Origin: CAILHX01 sp046155285
Lineage (GTDB): Bacteria > Pseudomonadota > Gammaproteobacteria > Burkholderiales > Methylophilaceae
DNA: 64,000 nucleotides
NCBI GenBank assembly: GCA_046155285.1
Contig: JBJXEA010000026.1
Span: forward strand, 248,001-312,000
Direction of reading: 5' to 3'
The notes below the pieces were generated by a model. It worked only from the letters and a program-made list of their open reading frames with translations. It searched no databases and was not told where the DNA came from. The stretch's first letter is position 1, and the number at the start of each line of letters is the position of its first letter. A program made the translations under genes and the position numbers. Shown piece after piece: positions 43,391-51,452 of the stretch.

Positions 43391-44268
43391 AAAACTTAGG
43401 AGCAAGCGTATTGGTGTTGATGGTGTTATTGGTCATCGCCAGCCTTTCTGCATTCACTGTGGATCAACGTGAATACGCCATCGTGTTTCGTCTAGGCGAG
43501 ATTGTGTCGGTCAAAAAACAGCCAGGACTGTATTTCAAAGTGCCGCTGGTGGAAAACGTGCGCTATTTTGAAAAACGCATCGTGACGCTAGATTGGGTGG
43601 AGCCTGACCGTTTCATCACCAGCGAGAAAAAGAATGTACTGGTGGACTCTTTCGTCAAGTGGCGCATTATTGATCCTGCCAAATACTATGTTTCGGTGCG
43701 TGGTGATGAAGCGCAAGCTGAGGCTAGACTGTCGCAAGTAGTCAACGACGGCCTGCGTGCCGAGTTTGGCAAGCGCACCATACACGACGTGATTTCTGGC
43801 GAACGCGCCAAAATCATGGATATTCTGCGCTTGAAAGCCAATCATGACGCGGGTCAAATGGGCATACAAGTGCTGGATGTGCGTTTGAAGCGCGTTGACT
43901 TGCCGCAAGAAGTAAGCGATTCAGTGTTCCAGCGTATGGAAGCCGAACGTAAGCGCGTGGCTAATGATTTGCGCTCGCAAGGTTCTGGCGCTGCCGAAAA
44001 AATTCGCGCTGATGCCGACAAGCAAAAAGAAGTCATCATCGCTGAGGCTTTCCGTGAGGCGCAGCGTATCAAGGGTGAAGGAGATGCTAAGGCTTCAGAA
44101 ACCTACGCCGCAGCGTATGGGCGCAATCCAGAGTTCTACGCTTTCTATCGCAGCTTGGAAGCTTATCGCAACAGCTTCCGCAGCAAAGCCGACGTGATGG
44201 TGCTAGATCCTAGCTCAGACTTCTTCAAGTATATGCGCAGCGCTGGCGGTGCAAAAAGTGGCAAGTAA
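43387..44268 (+). CDS. hflC: FtsH protease modulator HflC
   Basis: This is the partner of HflK in the inner membrane. The 293-aa protein has an N-terminal membrane helix (about residues 5-24), a band-7 domain (VDQREYAIVFRLGEIV) and the periplasmic coiled coil, with FRSKADVMVLDPSSDFFKYM near the end, a typical HflC motif. The ATG overlaps the hflK stop. Confidence 0.94.
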   Translation: MKNLGASVLVLMVLLVIASLSAFTVDQREYAIVFRLGEIVSVKKQPGLYFKVPLVENVRYFEKRIVTLDWVEPDRFITSEKKNVLVDSFVKWRIIDPAKYYVSVRGDEAQAEARLSQVVNDGLRAEFGKRTIHDVISGERAKIMDILRLKANHDAGQMGIQVLDVRLKRVDLPQEVSDSVFQRMEAERKRVANDLRSQGSGAAEKIRADADKQKEVIIAEAFREAQRIKGEGDAKASETYAAAYGRNPEFYAFYRSLEAYRNSFRSKADVMVLDPSSDFFKYMRSAGGAKSGK

Positions 44269-44271
44269 GTC

Positions 44272-44457
44272 GTGAATAGCGTGATATTCGCGTTTGGCCT
44301 AGTGCTGGTGCTGGAAGGCTTGCTGCCTTTGTTGGCGCCCAGTATTTGGCGCGAAACCTTCATTCGTATGATTAAATTCACCGATGGACAATTACGCTTC
44401 GTGGGACTGGGTTCCCTGCTGGGCGGTCTCGTCATCATCGTATTGTCGCGTTCATGA
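44272..44457 (+). CDS. DUF2065-family small membrane protein
   Basis: The 61-aa protein, starting at GTG, has a helix FGLVLVLEGLLPLLAPSIW and a second one in LGGLVIIVLSRS. This matches the YjeT/DUF2065 family, often between hflC and hisZ or purA. Function is unknown. It is three bases after hflC and overlaps hisZ by four bases. Confidence 0.82.
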   Translation: MNSVIFAFGLVLVLEGLLPLLAPSIWRETFIRMIKFTDGQLRFVGLGSLLGGLVIIVLSRS

Positions 44458-45620
44458 AACATAATTGGCTCCTCCCTGAACACATCGAAGACCTGTTGCC
44501 TGTTGAAGCGCAACGGCTTGAGCAATTGCGCCGCAAGTTACTGGATTTATTTCACAGCTACGGTTATCGCCTAGTCGTGCCGCCCTTGTTGGAGTATCTG
44601 GAATCGCTCAATGCTGGAGTAGGGCATGACTTGGACTTGCTCACCTTCAAGGTCGTAGACCAGCTTTCTGGCCGCTTGATGGGCATACGCTCAGACATCA
44701 CGCCACAAGCCGCGCGTATAGACGCGCATCGTTTGAATCAAGCTGGCGTGACGCGCTTGTGCTACGCCGAGAGTGTGTTGCGCACGCAAGCCGAGGGTGC
44801 TGATCAATCTCGCCAACCCTTGCAAATAGGCGCAGAACTGTTTGGTCACGTGGGTCTTGAAAGCGACCTAGAAATCCAGCGTTTGATGGTGCAAGCTCTA
44901 CAATTGGCGGGCGTGAGAAAGGTGCTGGTGGACTTTAGCCACGTGGCGATTTTCCGCGCCTTAGTGACGCGAGCAGAAGTCAGCAAAGACATGGAAGGCA
45001 TTTTGTTTGCCGCGCTGCAAGCTAAAGACGTGGGCATGTTGACCGAAATTGTGGCGGGTTTGGATGCCATCACCCGCGATGCTTTGCTGGCCTTGCCAGA
45101 GCTACACGGTGCCGTGGATGATGTGTTACCAGCAGCGCAGCAGCGCTTGCCGCAATATGCTGAAATCAAGTTAGCCTTGCAAGACATTAAACGCGCTGCT
45201 CAGAACCTTACCGATACTGACGTTGAGGCCAGTGTTGATTTAGCCGAGCTGCGCGGTTATCACTATCACACTGGCGTGGTGTTCGCTGCTTACACTCAAG
45301 GCTATGCTGGTGCGGTGGCGCTAGGTGGGCGTTATGACCAAATCGGTCAGACTTTTGGCCGTGCGCGTCCAGCCACGGGATTTAGTTTGGATTTGCGAAC
45401 CCTGATGAGCTTGTCACCTCTGTCCAGCTTGGTGCAAGGCATACTCGCACCTTATTTGGATGACGCTACATTACAAGAAAAAATAGCCACATTGCGTGCC
45501 GCGGGTGAAATGGTGATTGTGGACTTGCCGGGACATGAGCAGCAGCGTGCCGAATTGAATTGTGACCGTATGTTGGTCAATAACCCAAGTGGCTGGGAAG
45601 TCGTTCCCGCCGCAATATAA
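44454..45620 (+). CDS. hisZ: ATP phosphoribosyltransferase regulatory subunit HisZ
   Basis: HisZ is a HisRS-like protein that activates the short form of HisG in histidine synthesis. The 388-aa protein keeps the class II core (WLLPEHIEDLLP, RSDITPQAARI, YHYHTGVVFAAYTQG and GGRYDQIGQTFGRARPATGF) without the anticodon-binding domain. Its length is normal for HisZ and differs from hisS at 6088. The start overlaps the previous stop as ATGA. Confidence 0.94.
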   Translation: MKHNWLLPEHIEDLLPVEAQRLEQLRRKLLDLFHSYGYRLVVPPLLEYLESLNAGVGHDLDLLTFKVVDQLSGRLMGIRSDITPQAARIDAHRLNQAGVTRLCYAESVLRTQAEGADQSRQPLQIGAELFGHVGLESDLEIQRLMVQALQLAGVRKVLVDFSHVAIFRALVTRAEVSKDMEGILFAALQAKDVGMLTEIVAGLDAITRDALLALPELHGAVDDVLPAAQQRLPQYAEIKLALQDIKRAAQNLTDTDVEASVDLAELRGYHYHTGVVFAAYTQGYAGAVALGGRYDQIGQTFGRARPATGFSLDLRTLMSLSPLSSLVQGILAPYLDDATLQEKIATLRAAGEMVIVDLPGHEQQRAELNCDRMLVNNPSGWEVVPAAI

Positions 45621-45639
45621 AAGACTTTAAGGGAATTAC

Positions 45640-46953
45640 ATGGGTAAGAACGTCGTTGTCATCGGCACTCAGTGGGGCGATGAAGGTAAAGGGAAAATTG
45701 TTGACTGGCTGACCGACCATGCGGAAGGCGTGGTGCGCTTTCAGGGCGGTCACAATGCGGGTCACACGCTGGTGATAGCTGGCAAAAAAACCGTATTGCA
45801 CCTTATCCCGTCTGGTATTTTGCGCGACACCGTGCAGTGCTACATCGGCAATGGCGTGGTGTTGTCGCCGCAAGCTTTGCTCAAAGAAATCAAAGAACTG
45901 GAAACCGCAGGCATAAATTTGCGCTCGCGCCTCAACATCAGCGAAGCCTGCCCTATTATCTTGCCCTATCACGTGGCGCTAGACCAAGCCCGCGAATCCG
46001 CCAAAGGTAGTGCCAAGATAGGCACTACTGGGCGCGGCATAGGCCCAGCTTATGAAGATAAGGTGGCGCGTCGTGCAATTCGCCTGCAAGACTTATTCCA
46101 CCGCGAGCGCTTCGCCGCCAAGCTGGGCGAGGTGCTGGATTATCACAATTTTGTACTCAAAAATTACTTCCATGTCGAAACCGTGGATTTTCAGCGTACT
46201 TTAGATGAAACGCTGTTACTTGCCGCTGAAATCAAGCCTATGGTGGCTGATGTGCCGAATCTGTTGTATGAAGCTAATAAAGCGGGTAAGCCACTGTTGT
46301 TTGAAGGCGCACAAGGTGCGTTGCTGGACGTGGATCACGGCACTTATCCTTTTGTGACGTCTTCCAACACCATTGCTGGCGGCGCTTCTACGGGCAGTGG
46401 CGTTGCGCCACAAATGCTCAATTACGTGCTGGGTATCACCAAGGCTTATACCACGCGCGTGGGCGCAGGCCCTTTCCCCACCGAGCTTTATGATGCAGAA
46501 GAGAAGCAAGACCCAGTCGGCAAAATGCTCGCCACACGCGGCCATGAATTTGGCGCGACTACAGGCCGGGCGCGGCGTTGCGGCTGGTTTGATGCGGCGG
46601 CTTTGAAACGCTCAATTCAGATTAACGGTGTTTCTGGTTTGTGCATTACCAAGCTGGACGTGATGGATGGCATGGAAACGATCAGCATGGGTGTGGGCTA
46701 TAAAATCAACGGCAAAGTGCATGACTTATCGCCCGTGGGCGCTGAAATGTTGAGCGACTGCGAGCCGATTTATGAAGAAATGCCAGGCTGGAGCGAAAAC
46801 ACCTTAGGCATCAAGAATTACGATGATTTGCCATCGAATGCCAAGTGCTATTTGCGTCGTATGGAAGAAGTGTGCGGCGTGCCGATACACATCATTTCCA
46901 CTGGCCCTGACCGCGATGAAACCATCGTGCTGCATCATCCCTTCGAGGACTAA
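45640..46953 (+). CDS. purA: Adenylosuccinate synthetase PurA
   Basis: PurA makes adenylosuccinate from IMP and aspartate in AMP synthesis. The 437-aa protein has the GTP-binding P-loop variant GTQWGDEGKGKIVDWL (about residues 8-23), GGHNAGHTL, the IMP-binding GTTGRGIGPAYEDKVAR and the C-terminal VSTGPDRDET-like STGPDRDETIVL. It ends the conserved block; the C1 cofactor genes follow on the same strand five bases later. Confidence 0.97.
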   Translation: MGKNVVVIGTQWGDEGKGKIVDWLTDHAEGVVRFQGGHNAGHTLVIAGKKTVLHLIPSGILRDTVQCYIGNGVVLSPQALLKEIKELETAGINLRSRLNISEACPIILPYHVALDQARESAKGSAKIGTTGRGIGPAYEDKVARRAIRLQDLFHRERFAAKLGEVLDYHNFVLKNYFHVETVDFQRTLDETLLLAAEIKPMVADVPNLLYEANKAGKPLLFEGAQGALLDVDHGTYPFVTSSNTIAGGASTGSGVAPQMLNYVLGITKAYTTRVGAGPFPTELYDAEEKQDPVGKMLATRGHEFGATTGRARRCGWFDAAALKRSIQINGVSGLCITKLDVMDGMETISMGVGYKINGKVHDLSPVGAEMLSDCEPIYEEMPGWSENTLGIKNYDDLPSNAKCYLRRMEEVCGVPIHIISTGPDRDETIVLHHPFED

Positions 46954-46958
46954 TTCCA

Positions 46959-47504
46959 GTGGCGGCTAGGCATGAAAAACGGCGTCTAGCATGGGCTCTA
47001 ACCGGTTCTGGGCATTACCTCAAAGAGTGCTTAGACATCATCCACACGTTGCAAGATGTTGATTTATTTCTAAGCAAAGCCGCCGCCGAGATACTCAAAC
47101 AATACGGATACGAGCATTCTGTAGGCCGTGTATTTCAAGATAAAACCGCCAGTAGCGTGCCTGTGGGACTATTCTACAAAGGCGAATATCACAGCGTAGT
47201 CATCGCCCCCACCAGTTCCAACACCGTCGCCAAAATGGTGTGCGGTATTTCGGATAACCTCATCACCAACATCTTCGCCCAAGCCGGTAAATGCCGCGTC
47301 CCTACGATTGTTTATGCCTGTGATACTGAGCCTGAGTTGGAATCCGACGCGCCGCGTGACCATGTGGTTAACGTTTATCCGCGTCGCATAGACTTGGAAA
47401 ATGTCGCCAAGCTCAAGACTTTTGAGGCAACCACCGTGGTGGCGGATATGGCGGAACTCAACGCTGCGATACACGCGCAATGTCTGAAAACATCCTCTTT
47501 TTAA
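46959..47504 (+). CDS. DmrB-like flavoprotein (dihydromethanopterin reductase-like)
   Basis: The 181-aa flavoprotein starts at GTG and has the flavoprotein-family pattern WALTGSGHYLKECLDI, DLFLSKAAAEIL, VVIAPTSSNTVAKMVCGISDNLITNIFAQAGK, and VPTIVYACDTE. It resembles DmrB, which reduces dihydromethanopterin to tetrahydromethanopterin in methylotrophs and Burkholderia. The next three genes also belong to the tetrahydromethanopterin pathway, which supports the call. A flavin decarboxylase role is the main alternative. It overlaps the next gene by 25 bases. Confidence 0.72.
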   Translation: MAARHEKRRLAWALTGSGHYLKECLDIIHTLQDVDLFLSKAAAEILKQYGYEHSVGRVFQDKTASSVPVGLFYKGEYHSVVIAPTSSNTVAKMVCGISDNLITNIFAQAGKCRVPTIVYACDTEPELESDAPRDHVVNVYPRRIDLENVAKLKTFEATTVVADMAELNAAIHAQCLKTSSF

Positions 47505-48868
47505 CGGGTAAATTGGCCGAGAAAAGCCTGCACAAAGTGCTGGCCGAGATGCAGCCCACGCCTTTTGAGTATCAAATCACGCCGCTGGGCATCTCAGTTG
47601 CTGCTCTGATGACCCCAGAGTTCATCGCGCGTCGCTTACCACAAATTCCCGCAGCTGATCGTGTAGTGTTGCCGGGTTTGTGCCGTGGTGAGTTGGATGC
47701 GCTCAGCGCCCAATACGGGGTGCCTGTTGAGCGTGGCCCTGAAGACCTAAAAGATTTACCACAATTTTTTGGGCGCGGTGGAAAGCCGCCCGATTTATCC
47801 AAACACAACACGCTGATTTTTGCCGAGATCGTAGAAGCGCCTTTTTTGAGTGTGGCCGGCATCCTCAAGCGGGCGGCTTATTACAAGGCGCGCGGGGCGG
47901 ATGTGATTGATCTGGGTTGCTTGCCGAACACACCGTTTCCGCATTTGAGCGAGGCGATTCAAACGCTGAAAACTGAAGCTTATCAAGTGAGTGTGGATTC
48001 CTTGGAAACGGCTGATTTACTGGCGGGTGGCCATGCTGGGGCTGATTATTTATTAAGCCTTACTGAAAAAACGCTGTGGATTGCGGATGAGGTGGCGGCA
48101 ACACCCATCCTCATCGCCGCCAAGCACGGCAACATGGCCTCACTCACCCGTGCTATTCAAGTCATGCAAACCAAAGGCCGCGCGTTTATTGCCGACCCTA
48201 TTCTCGACCCGATTCCGTTTGGCTTTACCCAATCCATCGTGCGCTATTACCGCTTGAGAAAGCAGTTTCCTGATATTCGTATCATGATGGGCATAGGCAA
48301 CCTCACCGAGCTCACCGATGCCGACACCACGGGCATCAATGCCATGTTGTTTGGCATCATCGCCGAGCTTGGGATTAACGCTGTACTCACCACCGAAGTC
48401 AGCCCCCATGCCAAAAACGCCGTGGCAGAGGCTGATGTTGCGCGGCGTGTGATGTATGCCGCACACCAAGATAAACGCCTGCCACGTGATTATTCTGCTG
48501 GCCTATTAGGGCTGCACGATAGGCGGCCTTTTCCTTACAGCGCGACAGAAATCGCCGAGTTTGCCGCGCAAATTAAAGATCCCAGTTTTCGTATTCAAGT
48601 CTCTGAAACGGGGTTGCACGTGTACAACCGTGATGGCGAGTTGATTGATACCGATCCGTTTCGCCTCTATCCGCAGCTCAAAGTGGATGATGACGCATCA
48701 CATGCTTTTTACTTAGGCGTGGAGTTGGCTCGCGCCCAGATTGCCTGGCAGCTAGGCAAACGTTATGTGCAGGATGAAGAGTTAGCGTGGGGTTGCAACA
48801 GCGCCGAGCCAAATAAAAAGGGCAGGGTGGCGCATCGGGAAGCTTCAAAGAAAGAGAAGAGCTCGTGA
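47480..48868 (+). CDS. Dihydropteroate-synthase-like protein of the C1 cofactor gene set
   Basis: The 462-aa protein has a DHPS-like TIM barrel (GGKPPDLSKHNTLIFAEIVEAP, YYKARGADVIDLGCLPNTPFPH, VSVDSLETADLL and ILDPIPFGFTQSI) preceded by an N-terminal DUF6513-like region and followed by a C-terminal extension. It resembles proteins that occur with methanopterin genes rather than FolP. The function is unproven; a role in assembling the pterin cofactor is inferred. It ends in a lysine/serine-rich tail and overlaps the next gene by four bases. Confidence 0.72.
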   Translation: MSENILFLTGKLAEKSLHKVLAEMQPTPFEYQITPLGISVAALMTPEFIARRLPQIPAADRVVLPGLCRGELDALSAQYGVPVERGPEDLKDLPQFFGRGGKPPDLSKHNTLIFAEIVEAPFLSVAGILKRAAYYKARGADVIDLGCLPNTPFPHLSEAIQTLKTEAYQVSVDSLETADLLAGGHAGADYLLSLTEKTLWIADEVAATPILIAAKHGNMASLTRAIQVMQTKGRAFIADPILDPIPFGFTQSIVRYYRLRKQFPDIRIMMGIGNLTELTDADTTGINAMLFGIIAELGINAVLTTEVSPHAKNAVAEADVARRVMYAAHQDKRLPRDYSAGLLGLHDRRPFPYSATEIAEFAAQIKDPSFRIQVSETGLHVYNRDGELIDTDPFRLYPQLKVDDDASHAFYLGVELARAQIAWQLGKRYVQDEELAWGCNSAEPNKKGRVAHREASKKEKSS

Positions 48869-49440
48869 TTTTTGAGACCATCGTTACCAGCATCAATGCC
48901 GACGGCAGCGCCCACATCGCGCCATTTGGCATTCGTGAGCAGGATGGCTTGGTGTTGATTGCACCATTTCGACCTTCAACCAGCTTGGATAATTTGCTGC
49001 GTGCCAAAACGGCGGTATTGAACTTGACCGACGACGTGCGCGTGTTTGCTGGCAGTTTGACCGATAGGCATCACTGGCCGTTACGTAAAACTACGCAGAT
49101 CAATGGCTGGGTATTGCAAAATGCTTTGGCGCATAAGGAGCTAGAGTTGGTGAAGGCCGAGGAAGACGAAGTGAGGCCTAGGTTATTTTTTAAGGTGGTA
49201 CACGAACAAAATCATGCGCCATTTCGCGGTTTTAACCGTGCTCAAGCCGCAGTGATCGAGTTGGCGGTGTTAGTGAGCCGTTTGCAATTTTTGTCCGCAG
49301 ACAAAATAGACGCTGAAATTCAATACCTCAGTATTGCCATAGCAAAAACCGCAGGGGAGCGCGAACAGGAGGCTTGGGAGTGGCTGATGGAGGCGGTGGA
49401 GAATTTTAGGGCAGAGCAAGACGGAGACAACTTCGCATGA
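48865..49440 (+). CDS. DUF447-family protein of the C1 cofactor gene set
   Basis: The 191-aa protein begins MIFETIVTSINADGSAHIAPFGIRE, a flavin-reductase-like barrel pattern, and has RPSTSLDNLLRAKTAVLNLTDDVRVFAGSLT. Members of DUF447 co-occur with tetrahydromethanopterin and methanofuran genes; the molecular function is not known to me. It starts at GTG, with its last four bases overlapping mfnB, so the four genes form one translation unit. Confidence 0.72.
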   Translation: MIFETIVTSINADGSAHIAPFGIREQDGLVLIAPFRPSTSLDNLLRAKTAVLNLTDDVRVFAGSLTDRHHWPLRKTTQINGWVLQNALAHKELELVKAEEDEVRPRLFFKVVHEQNHAPFRGFNRAQAAVIELAVLVSRLQFLSADKIDAEIQYLSIAIAKTAGEREQEAWEWLMEAVENFRAEQDGDNFA

Positions 49441-50135
49441 GCGCATTTTTGGCCAGCGTGCGGTGCGTGGAAGAGGCGAAAATTGCGCTGGATTACGCCG
49501 ACATCATAGACCTGAAAGAGCCACACAATGGTGCTTTGGGCGCTTTACCATTGGCGGTCATAGAAGACATCGTGCGCTTTGTAGATGGTCGCAAACTGGT
49601 GAGCGCCACCGTGGGCGATTTGCCCATGCAGCAGGAGGTGATAGTACGCGCAACTGAAGCTACGGCGGCTACTGGTGTAGACGTAATCAAGGTGGGATTA
49701 TTTAAGTTTGATGCGGCGTGTATAGCTGCGCTCGCGCCACTCACTAAGCGCGGTATTCAGTTGGTGGCGGTGTTGTTCGTAGATATTTCATTGCATTTTG
49801 AGAGCATTCCGCTATTAGCTAAAGCTGGATTTTATGGCGTGATGTTGGATACCGCGTATAAGCAGGGAGGCGGCTTGTGTGACAGCGTCTCGCTTAAGCA
49901 ACTTGAAGTTTTTTTAACCCAAGCGCGTGAACATGGCTTGATGGCCGGGCTAGCCGGATCGTTGTGTGTCGAAAACATTGAGCCGCTGTCTGCGTTAAGT
50001 CCGGATTATTTAGGCTTTCGCGGCGCATTGTGTGAGCAAAATCAACGGAAAAATTACCTCGAATCGAGCAAACTTGAGCAGATGCAAAAACTGTTGCAAA
50101 AATACCACACTACAGTACCGCTTTTAACGGCCTGA
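49437..50135 (+). CDS. mfnB: (5-formylfuran-3-yl)methyl phosphate synthase MfnB
   Basis: MfnB makes the furan precursor of methanofuran from two glyceraldehyde-3-phosphate molecules. The 232-aa TIM barrel starts SAFLASVRCVEEAKIALDYADIIDLKEP, where DLKEP holds the Schiff-base lysine (about residue 28), and VDVIKVGLFKF has the second conserved lysine. GLAGSLCVENIEPLS follows. Methanofuran is needed by the formyltransferase/hydrolase complex of the tetrahydromethanopterin formaldehyde route, so this gene is strong evidence for C1 metabolism. Confidence 0.88.
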   Translation: MSAFLASVRCVEEAKIALDYADIIDLKEPHNGALGALPLAVIEDIVRFVDGRKLVSATVGDLPMQQEVIVRATEATAATGVDVIKVGLFKFDAACIAALAPLTKRGIQLVAVLFVDISLHFESIPLLAKAGFYGVMLDTAYKQGGGLCDSVSLKQLEVFLTQAREHGLMAGLAGSLCVENIEPLSALSPDYLGFRGALCEQNQRKNYLESSKLEQMQKLLQKYHTTVPLLTA

Positions 50136-50149
50136 TAAGGGTGATGCGG

Positions 50150-50178
50150 TTGCAATACAACATTGCATTAGGTATAGT
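50150..50178 (+). promoter_or_regulatory. Promoter of the OmpA-type gene
   Basis: TTGCAA (50150-50155) and TATAGT (50173-50178) are separated by 17 bp and lie about 35 bp before the start of the OmpA-type gene, with AAGGA as the ribosome-binding site. This is a good sigma-70 match. Confidence 0.6.
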
Positions 50179-50211
50179 TCCTGAGAATCTTCCCAACAAG
50201 GATATAAGCAC

Positions 50212-51381
50212 ATGAAAACCAAACTGATTTCCCTCGCTGTTGCAGCCTCTATGAGCTTGATGATAAGCGCCACCAGTCACGCTGAAGACGAAGCCTATCA
50301 GGGCTCTTGGTATGCGATGCCTACTGTGGGTTATGCTAATACTGATAGCACTTTGCAAGCGGATGATGATGTTTCTTACGGCGTGCGTTTGGGTAAAGAA
50401 CTAAGTCAACATTGGGACGTTCAGCTTGGTTTGACTAGCACCAATCCTGATGCTAAAAGTACCATACAAGGCATTGCAACCACTGGCGATTATCGCCAAA
50501 CCGTATTAGGTGTTGATGCGCTGTATATGTTCAGCCGCGATGCATTGCGCCCATTTGTGTTGGCAGGTGTGGGTGTGGCGCAGAACAATCTGAATTATAA
50601 CTTTGGTGGTGTGGGAGTTAATGGCTCCAATACTAGCTGGATGGCTAATGTTGGTGCTGGGGTGCAGTACTTCATCAATGATTCTATTGGCTTGCAAGCT
50701 GATATTCGCCATGTATGGAGCGAGGCAGAAGCAAGTGCTACATCTGGCGGCCAAACCTTCAGAGCTAATGAAACGGTGGGTAATACTCTCCTCAATTTTG
50801 GTTTGATTTTCAAATTTGGCGCACCTGTCAAGACCGCAATGGCAGAACCTATGATGGCTAAACCTGCCATGATGGATGAGCCAGCGATGGAAGCTGTACC
50901 TGAAGAAGGTCCAGACGTAATGGAAGATCTACCACCAATGATGGATGATTCCTTGGAGCCACAAGCTGAAGCCATGGGCCCAGATCAACCTGCTTTCGCG
51001 CCTATTACTTTAGCGGCTGAGGTGTTGTTTGGCTTTGATAAGGATAGTTTGAAAGAGGAAGGTAAGCGCATTCTTAATGTTGAAGTTGTGGAAAAAATGC
51101 GTACCTATCCAGAAGTTGAGTTGGTGTTGATTTCCGGTCATACAGACCGTATTGGTGACGACAACTACAACCAAAAACTGTCTGAGCGTCGTGCCAAACA
51201 AGTCAAGAAATACATCGCTAGCCAAGGTATCGCCGAAAGCCGTTTGCATGCAGTGGGCAAGGGCGAGAAAGAGCCTGTTGCTGATTGCACCGGTATACGT
51301 GGCAAGAAGCTGATTGAATGTCTGCAACCTAACCGCCGCGTGGTGGTTGAGATTGAAGTGCAGCGTCAAATGGCTCACTAA
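50212..51381 (+). CDS. OmpA-family outer membrane protein
   Basis: The 389-aa protein has a signal peptide (cleaved near TSHA, residue 24), an eight-stranded OmpA-like barrel (about 25-205), a methionine/proline/glutamate-rich linker (about 205-255) and a C-terminal OmpA peptidoglycan-binding domain (AEVLFGFDKDSLKEEGKRIL, then SGHTDRIGDDNYNQKLSERRA). The C-terminal domain has a Cys pair (C363, C376 approximately) as in other OmpA proteins. It anchors the outer membrane to the cell wall. It is monocistronic, ended by a strong terminator. Confidence 0.92.
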   Translation: MKTKLISLAVAASMSLMISATSHAEDEAYQGSWYAMPTVGYANTDSTLQADDDVSYGVRLGKELSQHWDVQLGLTSTNPDAKSTIQGIATTGDYRQTVLGVDALYMFSRDALRPFVLAGVGVAQNNLNYNFGGVGVNGSNTSWMANVGAGVQYFINDSIGLQADIRHVWSEAEASATSGGQTFRANETVGNTLLNFGLIFKFGAPVKTAMAEPMMAKPAMMDEPAMEAVPEEGPDVMEDLPPMMDDSLEPQAEAMGPDQPAFAPITLAAEVLFGFDKDSLKEEGKRILNVEVVEKMRTYPEVELVLISGHTDRIGDDNYNQKLSERRAKQVKKYIASQGIAESRLHAVGKGEKEPVADCTGIRGKKLIECLQPNRRVVVEIEVQRQMAH

Positions 51382-51398
51382 GCAGCAAAATTTGTGAT

Positions 51399-51428
51399 AA
51401 AAAGCCCCGCTGGTCGGGGCTTTTTTTT
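51399..51428 (+). terminator. Intrinsic terminator after the OmpA-type gene
   Basis: AAAAAGCCCCG pairs perfectly with CGGGGCTTTTT around CTGGT, followed by a T run. This is a strong Rho-independent terminator between the OmpA-type gene and the amidohydrolase gene. Confidence 0.93.
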
Positions 51429-51452
51429 GGGTCATTAATAGTCAGAGTCAAT

